Shown one piece after another: positions 41,957 through 49,959 of a stretch of 64,000 bases of DNA. The notes under the pieces were generated by a model. It did not search any database. It saw nothing but the letters and a program-made list of their open reading frames with translations, and was not told the origin of the DNA. The DNA is from UMGS1696 sp964463375 (GTDB lineage: Bacteria > Bacillota > Clostridia > Oscillospirales > CAG-272): the NCBI GenBank assembly GCA_964463375.1, contig CAYXBQ010000010.1, positions 1 to 64,000 of the forward strand. Direction: 5' to 3'. Positions within the stretch are counted from its first letter, which is position 1, and every line of letters starts with the position of its first letter. Made by a program: the position numbers and the translations under genes.

Positions 41957-42550
41957 TTATGCCCACGGATCGGCGGCCTTGGGGGTCTGGACACCGGTCA
42001 GCAGGTACTGTTCCCACAGGAACCATTTTTTGTCACTGCCACGCTGGCGCAGCTTGATCGGTCTGGGGGCATCGGCACCACCGCAGGGGATAAAGAGCTT
42101 CATATACCCGGCTTCGTCGTCCGAGGTGTGGTTGCTCTCTACAATGATCTTATACGGCTCGGTAGGCGTGTAGCTGTTGTCCGGCGTTGCGCCTACGAAA
42201 TAGGTGAAAGGGAGGTAGGTCTTGCCGTCCCGGAAACGGTCGTTCAGGAAAGAGGTATCCTGCCCATTCAAGGGACGAGGTCCACGGAGCCAGTTCAACA
42301 TTTCCGTACCGATCTCCCGGTCTGCGGCATAGGCGCACAGGGCCAGCACGGTCAGCGCTGCTGTCTGGTACGGGGTCTCCAATGCGGCTTCCGGCAGCTG
42401 CTGCATCTCTGCTAAGCTTTCCGGCAGGGACGTGAAGGTAAAGGTCTCCTTCTTGCTGCCCACCGATTTAACCGCAGATTGCAGGGCATCCCCTGCCGCA
42501 TCCTTGATCTTCTTTTTGGCTGTATATTTCAGACTATCAAAAAGTCCCAT
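41957..42550 (-). CDS. DUF6935-like protein
   Basis: A 197-residue protein starting MGLFDSLKYTAKKKIKDAAG, an amphipathic N-terminus shared in style with the SPFH and DUF4428 proteins in this neighbourhood. It contains FRDGKTYLPFTYFVGATPDN and a C-terminal LFIPCGGADAPRPIKLRQRG stretch typical of the family, whose function is unknown. The start at 42550 follows GGAG by 8 nt. It is the last gene of the envelope-associated group. Confidence 0.75.
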   Translation of the reverse strand: MGLFDSLKYTAKKKIKDAAGDALQSAVKSVGSKKETFTFTSLPESLAEMQQLPEAALETPYQTAALTVLALCAYAADREIGTEMLNWLRGPRPLNGQDTSFLNDRFRDGKTYLPFTYFVGATPDNSYTPTEPYKIIVESNHTSDDEAGYMKLFIPCGGADAPRPIKLRQRGSDKKWFLWEQYLLTGVQTPKAADPWA

Positions 42551-42590
42551 CGTCAACACTCCTTTATAAGTTCATGCTGCTAAAATCGAG

Positions 42591-42639
42591 AAAACGTGTC
42601 TAAAAGGCTGGAATTTGTGGCATTTTGGGCACGTTTTCA
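42591..42639. terminator. Hairpin after the TPM gene
   Basis: GAAAACGTG (42591-42599) pairs with CACGTTTTC (42631-42639). For leftward transcription it is followed by CTCGATTTT, a weak T-tract. It probably ends or attenuates the TPM transcript. Confidence 0.5.
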
Positions 42640-42657
42640 ACCTTGATCAGCGTTTAC

Positions 42658-43467
42658 TTAGAATTTCCCGCCACCGCCGCCATGGGTCGTACCGGATGCG
42701 GACTGGTGCGTACTGCTGCCGCCACCGGAGGAACTGCTGTTTGCCTTGGCTGTACGGGTCACGGTGTGGTACAGGAAGAGATCCCGGCTTTCGGTGATCT
42801 GCATACTGTCCTTTTTCATATAGCTGTTGGCTGCCTTTTGCGCCCGCACGGTCTTCAGCTTGCCCTTCATGTTGCCCACAATGATCTTGGCAAGGATAAA
42901 GCCCATGAGTAGCGCACCCGGGATCCACAATACCGACAGGGGTTCGTCCGGTTTTTCGCCAATGTCAAAGGGAGTCCCTTCCCTTGCCTGGGTGATAAAG
43001 GAATCGCACAGGGTGGCGTAGGTATCAAAGGCGGTCACAAAGTCCCCGTCGGACAGGTAGGGCTGGATCGCATCGCCGATATACTGGATACCGTAGTCGG
43101 TGAAGGCTTTGATCCCGTAGCCACAGGTGGAGATCCACCATTCGCCTTCCTCAATGCTGACCACCAGCAGAAGGCCGTCCCGGTCGTCGCCGTAGCCAAA
43201 TTCGAAGAACTCATAGGCATAGTCGGCGTACACCATAGCGGAATCGCCTTCCATGGTATCGGTGGTCAAAATGGTCACGTCCACGCTCTGGCGCACACTG
43301 ATCTCGTCCAGCTGTGCGGTCAGGGCAGCGCCCTCCTCTTCGGTGAGCAGCCCGGCGATATCCACAAAACGCGGGTATGCATTTACAAAGCCGTCCTCTG
43401 CGGCAATGGGCAGAGACAGTACGCACAGCAGCACCACCATGCAGGAGATCCATATCCGTTTTTTCAT
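42658..43467 (-). CDS. TPM-domain membrane protein (YdjH/YgcG-like)
   Basis: A 269-residue exported, membrane-bound protein. Signal peptide 1-23, a TPM domain facing outward (about 30-150, with RFVDIAGLLTEEEGAALTAQ and the Asp-rich DDRDGLLLVVS), a membrane helix near residues 181-200, then a cytoplasmic Lys-rich segment and a Ser/Gly-rich tail ending GGGGGKF. Such Gly-rich tails are typical of TPM proteins paired with SPFH proteins. Together with the zinc-ribbon and SPFH genes it matches the Bacillus ydjGHI set. Biochemical role unclear. Confidence 0.85.
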   Translation of the reverse strand: MKKRIWISCMVVLLCVLSLPIAAEDGFVNAYPRFVDIAGLLTEEEGAALTAQLDEISVRQSVDVTILTTDTMEGDSAMVYADYAYEFFEFGYGDDRDGLLLVVSIEEGEWWISTCGYGIKAFTDYGIQYIGDAIQPYLSDGDFVTAFDTYATLCDSFITQAREGTPFDIGEKPDEPLSVLWIPGALLMGFILAKIIVGNMKGKLKTVRAQKAANSYMKKDSMQITESRDLFLYHTVTRTAKANSSSSGGGSSTHQSASGTTHGGGGGKF

Positions 43468-43480
43468 CGTATGTCCCTCC

Positions 43481-44569
43481 TTACAAAATCGTGTGAATGA
43501 GCCATGCGGCTACATAGATGGCAACACCCAAACCGGCGGTCAGTCCCAGCGTCCACTTGGTGGCGGCACCGGTGTCCAGCGGCAGGTCGCCGACAAATTT
43601 GCCGGTCTGACCGTTCATGGCGAAAACATATTTGTTCCCGTTCCAGGTGGTGTTCAGCAGCCACACCGGATACAGGGCATAGCGTGCCTTCCCACCGGAC
43701 AGCTGGATGCTGCTCTGTTCCGGTGTGACCGAAGCATAGCCGGTGACCGTTTGGGCAAAGGCATCCTGGGTGGAGGTCTTCACTCTGGCGTTGGCTCGCT
43801 CAATGCTGTCCTCGGCACTGACATCGTATTTGTCTGCCAGATACCCGGCCAGATAGGCGGTCTGGAAATCCACGGCCCCCGACAGGTCGAAGGGCTCGAT
43901 AGACTCCATCAGGTCGTCCGCCATTTTGGTGGAGCCGTCCACGGGCACACCCGCAAAGCCGATATGACCGCCACGGTAGATGGAGAAATATTGGGTCTCC
44001 GTATAGTCATACCGGGCATCGCTCCAACGGCGCAGCTTGGTGGCACGATAGCGCACCTGTGCCTCGGCATCGGTGTCGAACAGCCAGAACGGCACGTACA
44101 CGCCCTTGATCTCGTCGATATGGTTTTGATCCTTGAATATCTTGGGCAGCAGGCGTTTGCCTTCCAGATGGGACATGAGCTTTTCCTTGGCGGCTTTTTT
44201 GTCCAGCTTGAAGGGGATCACCAGATCCGGCTTCAGGGCACCGGCAAACTGTCCCATCATGACCACGGGATTGCCGCAGAAGGGACAAGCGGTGGCAGCG
44301 GTGTTGGCATCTCCTACGATCTCCCCGCCGCAGGACTTGCAGACATAGGAACGCAGACCATCGGCCTCGCCATCCTGCCATTCGCTGCCGGCCGTGGTCT
44401 CCCACTCCATGGAGTCGGCCTTTTCCCCTTGCAGATCGGCATCGTAACCGGACAAGGTCTCCATGTCGAATTCGGTATCGCAATAGGGGCACTTCATTTT
44501 TTGCAGGGTACTGTCAAAGGCGATAGCACCGCCGCAGCAGGGACACTTATATTCCTGTAAGGTGGCCAA
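43481..44569 (-). CDS. Zinc-ribbon membrane protein (YdjG-like)
   Basis: A 362-residue protein with two N-terminal zinc ribbons (CPCC...CPYC, residues 9-30, and CKSC...CPFC, about 77-97), a large globular middle region and two C-terminal membrane helices (about 325-360). It is often mis-annotated as TFIIB-like or PriA-like because of the ribbons. It lies 13 nt before the TPM gene, its usual partner, and both probably form a membrane complex. There is no known enzymatic activity. Confidence 0.82.
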   Translation of the reverse strand: MATLQEYKCPCCGGAIAFDSTLQKMKCPYCDTEFDMETLSGYDADLQGEKADSMEWETTAGSEWQDGEADGLRSYVCKSCGGEIVGDANTAATACPFCGNPVVMMGQFAGALKPDLVIPFKLDKKAAKEKLMSHLEGKRLLPKIFKDQNHIDEIKGVYVPFWLFDTDAEAQVRYRATKLRRWSDARYDYTETQYFSIYRGGHIGFAGVPVDGSTKMADDLMESIEPFDLSGAVDFQTAYLAGYLADKYDVSAEDSIERANARVKTSTQDAFAQTVTGYASVTPEQSSIQLSGGKARYALYPVWLLNTTWNGNKYVFAMNGQTGKFVGDLPLDTGAATKWTLGLTAGLGVAIYVAAWLIHTIL

Positions 44570-44626
44570 AGTGTTCCCTCCTTTCGTATGATTCGATTCC
44601 AGTATTGTAAAGCTTGTTATATCGGA

Positions 44627-44665
44627 ATAAGGTTATCCATACATTTACTCTCTGGATAACCTTAT
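44627..44665. repeat. 12-bp inverted repeat between genes
   Basis: ATAAGGTTATCC (44627-44638) and GGATAACCTTAT (44654-44665) are perfect partners with a 15-nt loop. No T-run follows on either strand, so an intrinsic terminator is doubtful. Confidence 0.6.
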
Positions 44666-44694
44666 CCCATCATCTTATGCTCTTTATCTTATGC

Positions 44695-45447
44695 TCAGCC
44701 GGGAAATGCAGCCAGAGCTTCATCGGCTCTTCTGGCCAGATCGGCTCTATCGCCCAGTACCGCTTCGTCGAGTGCCTGACCGGCAGCAGCAGCCTTATCC
44801 ATAGCATCGTCTGCTCCGCCCATGACAGCCTTCATACCGGCTGCTACGCCCTTCACAGCATTGATCTGCTGCTTCCAGGTGTTCTTGGCGTTGCTAAAGG
44901 TCTTATCGATCTTGAACAGTTCGTTGAAGTACTTCAAGAATGCGTTGTAGTCGCCGGTGCCTCTCAGTCTTTCCCGGAATTCGTACATACCTTCCGTGTT
45001 CACGAAGGACACACGCATATTTCTCACCTTTTCGGTGCCGTTGCTGGTCTTCTTTTCTTCTTCTTCGTATTCGTAGTCCCGCAGGTCGGCGATGCGATAT
45101 ACGCAGGCACGGGTCTCCTTGCCGAAGAACATGAACTTGTAGGTCACCTGCACCATGGCCATCAGACCGATGTCGGGCGCGATGTAGATATTGCCGGTGA
45201 AGTTGTGCAGCTTCTTTTCCTTATCCTTTTCCTTCAGCTTCGGTACAAAGTAGTGCTCCCACAGCTTGGTACCTCTTTCCACCTGGGCGATGTGGGCCTG
45301 CACCTGGTTCAGGTCGGCATGCACACAGTCGAACACCTTCATGCACTTGGAACGGCAGTTTTTCCGGCAGATATAGCTGCCGTCTGCCAGCTTCTGTCCT
45401 TGGATCAAATTCACTTCTGCACCGCAAATCGCACACTTGTTAGCCAT
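44695..45447 (-). CDS. DUF4428-domain protein
   Basis: A 250-residue cytoplasmic protein. The N-terminal zinc finger has CAICG followed by CRKNC and KC (residues 5-35), the DUF4428 type. A PH-like beta-domain follows (about 80-170), then a helical tail rich in Ala/Asp (about 200-250). It belongs to the same envelope-associated group as its neighbours. Function unknown. Confidence 0.78.
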   Translation of the reverse strand: MANKCAICGAEVNLIQGQKLADGSYICRKNCRSKCMKVFDCVHADLNQVQAHIAQVERGTKLWEHYFVPKLKEKDKEKKLHNFTGNIYIAPDIGLMAMVQVTYKFMFFGKETRACVYRIADLRDYEYEEEEKKTSNGTEKVRNMRVSFVNTEGMYEFRERLRGTGDYNAFLKYFNELFKIDKTFSNAKNTWKQQINAVKGVAAGMKAVMGGADDAMDKAAAAGQALDEAVLGDRADLARRADEALAAFPG

Positions 45448-45486
45448 AGGTATAACTCCTTTTCTCTCATTGTTTATAATGTTGTG

Positions 45487-45987
45487 TCAAGATGCTGAGG
45501 CTCCTGCATCCGCATAGGTTTCGGCAAGGCTGTAGAAAAATGCTTCCAGTGCCGGCTGTGTTCCGCTGGCCATGCACTGTGTGCCATCCGAAAAGGTCAA
45601 TACGATGCTGGTGCTCTCTGCATCGGCTGCATGATTTTGTTTCGTGGATGCATGCTTCTTCACATAGGTGATCGTGTCGTTTTCCACCAGAATGGACATA
45701 CATGCGTCCTTTTCCTCTGCCGTGATGGGACAGCCTACCAGCTCTGTTTCCACTTCGTTTTGGTGGATAAAGCAGGTGGCATCAAAGAGCCATGTGTCCG
45801 CTTCATTCCGTAACCAGAAGGAATAGTTGACGCTACGATCCATACCGGCATAGGAAATGGCAACGGCCGTGATCTCCTCCGGGGTATGACTGGCGACTGC
45901 GGGGGTACTGCTGCATCCCCACAGCCCGCCAATGCCGATGGTCAACAGGCTAAGCAGCATGGCCATCTGTATACACCGTTTCCACAT
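45487..45987 (-). CDS. Lipoprotein of unknown function
   Basis: A 166-residue lipoprotein: a basic start, a hydrophobic signal segment and the lipobox LWGCSS (Cys25). The mature part is a small alpha/beta domain with Cys72 and Cys86 that could form a disulfide. No family recognised. It lies 5 nt after a zinc-ribbon gene. Confidence 0.75.
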   Translation of the reverse strand: MWKRCIQMAMLLSLLTIGIGGLWGCSSTPAVASHTPEEITAVAISYAGMDRSVNYSFWLRNEADTWLFDATCFIHQNEVETELVGCPITAEEKDACMSILVENDTITYVKKHASTKQNHAADAESTSIVLTFSDGTQCMASGTQPALEAFFYSLAETYADAGASAS

Positions 45988-45992
45988 AGGGC

Positions 45993-46817
45993 TTACCCTA
46001 ACTTACTGCCGCATTCCGGGCAGAACTTGGGGCTGTTTGCCGGATCGGGATTCTTCCAGCCGCAGTTGCCGCAGAACTTCGCACCGCTCTCCGGCTTCGC
46101 ATTGCCGCAGGAGGAGCAGAACTTGCCTGTGTTCACCGCACCGCAAGCGCAGGTCCAACTGCCTGCACCGGCTTCCTCCGCTTTGGCGGCAGGTGCTGCG
46201 ACGGGCTGTGCCGTGGGAACGATCTCCCGGTTCATGAGCAGCTCGGTGATCTCCTTCACCTGGTATTCCAGATCCCGATAGTCGGGGCTGTGGGGGCTGT
46301 CCGGACACAGGGTACCGGTCAGGTCCACCTTGATCTCGTCGAACCACGGGGATTCCACGAAGATCCGCACGATGAAGGAATATTCGTAATTATAACGAGG
46401 CGGCGAGTAGCTCTTGTTGTTGCCTTCGTTGTCCTTGTAGTAGATCTCCGAACGGTTTTCCTTGACCTCGCACTGCACGTTTTTCACCTGGTCAAAGGAG
46501 ATCAGGTCGGGGTTTTCGTCCTTCCAATCGTCAAAGAAGGTAACGATAAACTTCTTGGCGGCAGTGTCCACATAGATCATTTTGGAACGGCCATAGTGGC
46601 GATCCGGGTGGAAGCCCTCCAGCTGTGCGGCGTTTTCTTCTCTGTATTGCAGCTGTGCCTTGATCTCGTCCACGGTGGAGTGGCGGCGTTCGTTGAACAG
46701 GGGAGAGAGCTTTTTGGCGCAGTCCTTGCACAGGTTGCCGTCCTCCAGCTTCCGATTGCCCAAAAGGCCGATCTTTTCGCCGCAGACATCGCAGTATTTT
46801 TTATCGAAAAGTCCCAT
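45993..46817 (-). CDS. DUF4428 protein with C-terminal zinc ribbons
   Basis: A 274-residue protein. It begins MGLFDKKYCDVCGEK with a DUF4428-type finger (CDVC, CKDC). A PH-like beta-domain follows (about 80-185). After an Ala-rich linker come two zinc ribbons near the C-terminus (CACGAVNTGKFCSSCG and CGNCG...CPECG). The ribbons resemble those of the SPFH protein upstream, suggesting that both bind the same partner or oligomerise through them. Confidence 0.8.
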   Translation of the reverse strand: MGLFDKKYCDVCGEKIGLLGNRKLEDGNLCKDCAKKLSPLFNERRHSTVDEIKAQLQYREENAAQLEGFHPDRHYGRSKMIYVDTAAKKFIVTFFDDWKDENPDLISFDQVKNVQCEVKENRSEIYYKDNEGNNKSYSPPRYNYEYSFIVRIFVESPWFDEIKVDLTGTLCPDSPHSPDYRDLEYQVKEITELLMNREIVPTAQPVAAPAAKAEEAGAGSWTCACGAVNTGKFCSSCGNAKPESGAKFCGNCGWKNPDPANSPKFCPECGSKLG

Positions 46818-46848
46818 AGTTTACCTCCGTATTGGTATGCCTGCTATA

Positions 46849-48258
46849 TTATACCAAATCACCGTCGTCGAAGGGGTCACCGCATTCCGGGCAGAACTTC
46901 GGGGGCTTGGTTCCCTTTTCCGGTTCCCAGCCGCACTTGTCGCAGCGGTACTGGGGCACACCGGCCGGCTTCTTGGCACCGCATTCGGCGCAGAACTTGC
47001 CCTTGTTCACAGCCCCGCAGGAGCAGGTCCAGCCAGCATCCTCAGCGGGCTTGGGAGAACCGCATTCCGGGCAGAACTTGCCGGTCGCCGTAGCACCGCA
47101 CTTGCAGGTCCAACCACCGGCCGGCTTGGGTTCCGGCTTCTTGGCACCGCATTCGGGGCAGAACTTCCCGGTAGCCGTAGCCCCACAGGAGCACTTCCAA
47201 CCGTTGGCGGCGGGAGCGGGTGCGGCCTGCTGCTGTTGTGCCTGCTGTTGCTGCTGACCCATGGCGAACAGGTTCTGGGCGTTCATGCCACCGGCACCGG
47301 CTGCCATATTCATGCCCATAAAGCCTGTCATAGCACCGGCAGAGTTCCCGGCAGCGGTCTTCATGGCTTCTGCCTGGGCACCCACTAAGGTAGCGGCTGC
47401 CATGGTGGGGTCACGGTTGATGGCGTTGCGCTGTGCCTGCTTGATCAGGTCGGCATCTTCGTCCGGCAGGGTCACGGAACCCAGGGCGATGCTCACCACG
47501 GTCAAACCACGGAGCGCACCCCACTTTTCGGACAGCGCCGCATTCATGGCGTTTTCCAGGTCGGTGTTGTGGGTGACGATCTGGTTCGGGCGCAGCTCCA
47601 TGTCGGACAGCTTACCGAACGCCGGCTGCAGGGCGCTGATGAACTCGGCCTTCAGCTGTCCATCCAGCTCGTCACGGGTATATTCGGTGGATACGTTGCC
47701 GCATACGTTGGTATAGAACAGCAGCGGGTCGGCGATCTTATAGGAGTACACACCGGAGCAGCGAACGGACACGTCAATGTCCAGACCGATCTTGGAATCC
47801 ACTACCCGGAAGGGGATCGGATTGGGGGTACCGAACTTGTTGTCGATCAGCTCTTTGGTGTTGAAATAGTACACTCTCTGATCCATACCGGTGTCGCCAC
47901 CATAGGTGAAACGCTTACCGATGGTCTTGAAGGTCTCCTTGATGCTTTCGCCCAGACTGCCGGAGAAGATAGAAGGCTCGCTGGAGCTGTCGTATGTAAA
48001 TTCACCGGGTTCGGCGCAGACCTCCACGATCTTGCCCTGCTCCACGATGATCATACACTGTCCATCGGCTACGGCGATACCGGAACCATTGGTGATGATG
48101 TTGTCGCTGCCTCTGGTGTTGGTAGAGCGACCGCTGACACGCTTTTCACCCTTGCGCATCAACACATCCTTCGGCAGTGCTTCACAGTAGAAATACTCTT
48201 TCCATTGATCTGCCAGTGTGCCGCCAATGGCACCAAGTCCTGCTTTGATAAGTCCCAT
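46849..48258 (-). CDS. SPFH-domain protein with C-terminal zinc ribbons (YdjI-like)
   Basis: A 469-residue membrane-associated scaffold protein. The N-terminus MGLIKAGLGAIGGTLADQW is amphipathic. The SPFH domain spans about 30-290. A Gly/Ala/Met-rich segment and a glutamine-rich linker (about 336-346) lead to four tandem zinc ribbons (about 355-465; each with a pair such as CSCGATATGKFCPECG). Bacillus YdjI, the closest known type, recruits the stress protein PspA to the membrane with YdjG and YdjH. No PspA gene is in this window. Confidence 0.87.
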   Translation of the reverse strand: MGLIKAGLGAIGGTLADQWKEYFYCEALPKDVLMRKGEKRVSGRSTNTRGSDNIITNGSGIAVADGQCMIIVEQGKIVEVCAEPGEFTYDSSSEPSIFSGSLGESIKETFKTIGKRFTYGGDTGMDQRVYYFNTKELIDNKFGTPNPIPFRVVDSKIGLDIDVSVRCSGVYSYKIADPLLFYTNVCGNVSTEYTRDELDGQLKAEFISALQPAFGKLSDMELRPNQIVTHNTDLENAMNAALSEKWGALRGLTVVSIALGSVTLPDEDADLIKQAQRNAINRDPTMAAATLVGAQAEAMKTAAGNSAGAMTGFMGMNMAAGAGGMNAQNLFAMGQQQQQAQQQQAAPAPAANGWKCSCGATATGKFCPECGAKKPEPKPAGGWTCKCGATATGKFCPECGSPKPAEDAGWTCSCGAVNKGKFCAECGAKKPAGVPQYRCDKCGWEPEKGTKPPKFCPECGDPFDDGDLV

Positions 48259-48324
48259 AATACAGATTCCTTTCTATGCAATCGTGTGATTTCAAATTTT
48301 ATTTATATTTCGGCTGCGGATATA

Positions 48325-49476
48325 TCAGCCAACGGCTTCGTCGGTATTGGCCATGTCCTCCAGCGATTCCAGATACATCTCCACTTCCTCGATGCTGTCA
48401 AACAGCATGCCGTCGCCGATCACCTGGTAATAGCCGGTATCCGGATCCATCTTATACGTATACGTCAGGTCCACGGCATATTCCGCATAGACATCGATCT
48501 CTTCGCTGTCGTCGTCCATGCCACGATACATGCCGAACTTCAAAAGATAATGGTTATAGTAATATTCCGGTCCCATGTATTCCAGCGCATAGCCGTTTGC
48601 CAGGCCTTCCTCCAGCTCATAGCCGTAGTTGTACTGGAACCACTGGAGCGTCTCATAGCCCAAAGAACGAATGTCCAGCGGGGCGATGTCGAGCCAGCCG
48701 TCTGCCGGTGCCATCATGTAGGCATATTCCGTGCTCGCATTGGGACGCAGCTCGTACATGGCTTCCCCATTTTGCACCGTCACGTAGACATTGCTGTACG
48801 AATCGCTGTAGTTGCACCGGAGCAGGATCGGCTCTCCCACCGTGCCTTCGTACAGAGGAGCGGTCAGGTCGTCCACAAATTCGGCGTCCTCGGTGATCTC
48901 CGAGGGATAGATGGTGATCCAGGCACCCTCGCCCGGCAGCAGTGCAAAGAGCTGTTCCCCTTCGCCCAGTACCACGGCACCGTTGCCAAACACGGGCATA
49001 TAGTCCACCACTCTATCGTATTCCAGGCACTCCCGGATATAGTCCTCGTTCCAGTCACTGCCTACCAGTTCGATATACATGACACCGCCCATGCAGCCAC
49101 GCTCCTCCACGAGAGCCTGCAGGTAGGCATATTTGGCACCCCAATAGGGATTGTCCTCGTGGGAGACAGGCACCGTTGTGGGCTCGATAGCTACAGCCGT
49201 CGTTTCCTCTTCGGCGGGAGTCGTATCGGTGGTCTCCACGGCCGGTGCGGTAGTGTCTTCGGCTTCGGCAGTGGTGTCCGCTTCTGCTGTAGTATCTGCG
49301 GCCTCGGCAGTGGTATCCCCCGCTTCGTCTGTGGCTGTGCCGTCCTCCAGCGCACCCATGGCGGTCAGCAGCGTATCGTTCAGCGCTTCGTCCAATTCCG
49401 CATTGCCTGTGGTGCAGCCCGTCAACAACAGCAGGCAGAGCAAGCACAGGGAAAGGGAATATTTCTTTTTCTTCAT
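48325..49476 (-). CDS. Lipoprotein with Thr/Ala/Glu-rich linker
   Basis: A 383-residue lipoprotein: signal with lipobox LLTGCTT (Cys21), then a low-complexity linker (about 45-105) built of DTTAEA-type repeats that would span the cell wall, then an acidic, Tyr-rich globular domain (110-383). No family recognised for the domain. The linker DNA is repetitive and may vary in length between strains. It is the first gene of the leftward envelope group. Confidence 0.8.
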   Translation of the reverse strand: MKKKKYSLSLCLLCLLLLTGCTTGNAELDEALNDTLLTAMGALEDGTATDEAGDTTAEAADTTAEADTTAEAEDTTAPAVETTDTTPAEEETTAVAIEPTTVPVSHEDNPYWGAKYAYLQALVEERGCMGGVMYIELVGSDWNEDYIRECLEYDRVVDYMPVFGNGAVVLGEGEQLFALLPGEGAWITIYPSEITEDAEFVDDLTAPLYEGTVGEPILLRCNYSDSYSNVYVTVQNGEAMYELRPNASTEYAYMMAPADGWLDIAPLDIRSLGYETLQWFQYNYGYELEEGLANGYALEYMGPEYYYNHYLLKFGMYRGMDDDSEEIDVYAEYAVDLTYTYKMDPDTGYYQVIGDGMLFDSIEEVEMYLESLEDMANTDEAVG

Positions 49477-49584
49477 GGATCAAAATCCTCCTGATCCTGC
49501 CGGCAGACCCCGACACCTTTGTCGAAAGCCATTTTTCACCGACAGACATTTTTTTCGTATGGGCAATTTTTTATGGTCATTTTA

Positions 49585-49613
49585 TTGACGGAGACCCAAA
49601 ATTATGGTATAAT
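49585..49613 (+). promoter_or_regulatory. Promoter of the structured leader RNA
   Basis: TTGACG (49585-49590), 17-nt spacer, TATAAT (49608-49613). Transcription should begin at about 49620. Confidence 0.8.
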
Positions 49614-49619
49614 AGAACC

Positions 49620-49813
49620 AGGAACACATGGGTCGGCTCTGACTGCATTGGCGTGCTACGTAGAGCCTTCCCACCGACATATACCATTCCAACAGCCCAG
49701 GGGGAATGCGCCGTGCAGCGTATCCACCGGGAGTCGTCCCCGATGCCAAAAGGTTCTCGCAAAACCGTTTGGCTATGGTGACCTTTCGGAACTGTATACC
49801 TTTTGTGGTTCCT
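49620..49813 (+). ncRNA. Candidate structured RNA or riboswitch-like leader
   Basis: About 194 nt with ends that pair: AGGAAC (49620-49625) with GTTCCT (49808-49813), extended by ACA/TGT. Inside are several hairpins: GTCGG/CCGAC or GGCTCT/AGAGCC (49632-49678), CATTCC/GGAATG (about 49685-49708), GGGA/TCCC (about 49730-49740) and GCCAAA/TTTGGC with inner GGTT/AACC (49745-49773). This is a multibranched fold closed by one stem. It matches none of the common riboswitches I know. No terminator follows. It could be a leader of the lipoprotein gene at 49960 or an independent small RNA. Confidence 0.5.
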
Positions 49814-49847
49814 GTATCTATAGTATACTTGATTTTGGCACTTTTGT

Positions 49848-49875
49848 CCCCCACCTAAACCCCAAAAAGGTGGGG
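49848..49875. repeat. Strong hairpin before the binding-protein gene
   Basis: CCCCACC pairs with GGTGGGG (about 49849-49875). The following sequence is A-rich, not T-rich. It may be the expression platform of the leader or a block to ribosomes. A purine-rich stretch leads to the start at 49960. Confidence 0.5.
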
Positions 49876-49959
49876 ATATACCCTAAAAAAAACCAAAAAA
49901 GTCGTCAAAAAGGTGGGTTTTGCGTGAAAAATCCCCAACCTGAGAGAAAAGAAGGAATT

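Noticed and set aside
44627..44665. Intrinsic terminator
   Set aside because: A perfect 12-bp stem, but no T-tract on either strand; kept only as an inverted repeat.
49620..49813. SRP RNA, tmRNA, 6S or T-box
   Set aside because: The SRP GGAAGG-type loop, the tmRNA tRNA-like ends and the T-box AGGGTGGNACCGCG motif are absent. 6S cannot be excluded but the multibranched fold is not its rod shape.
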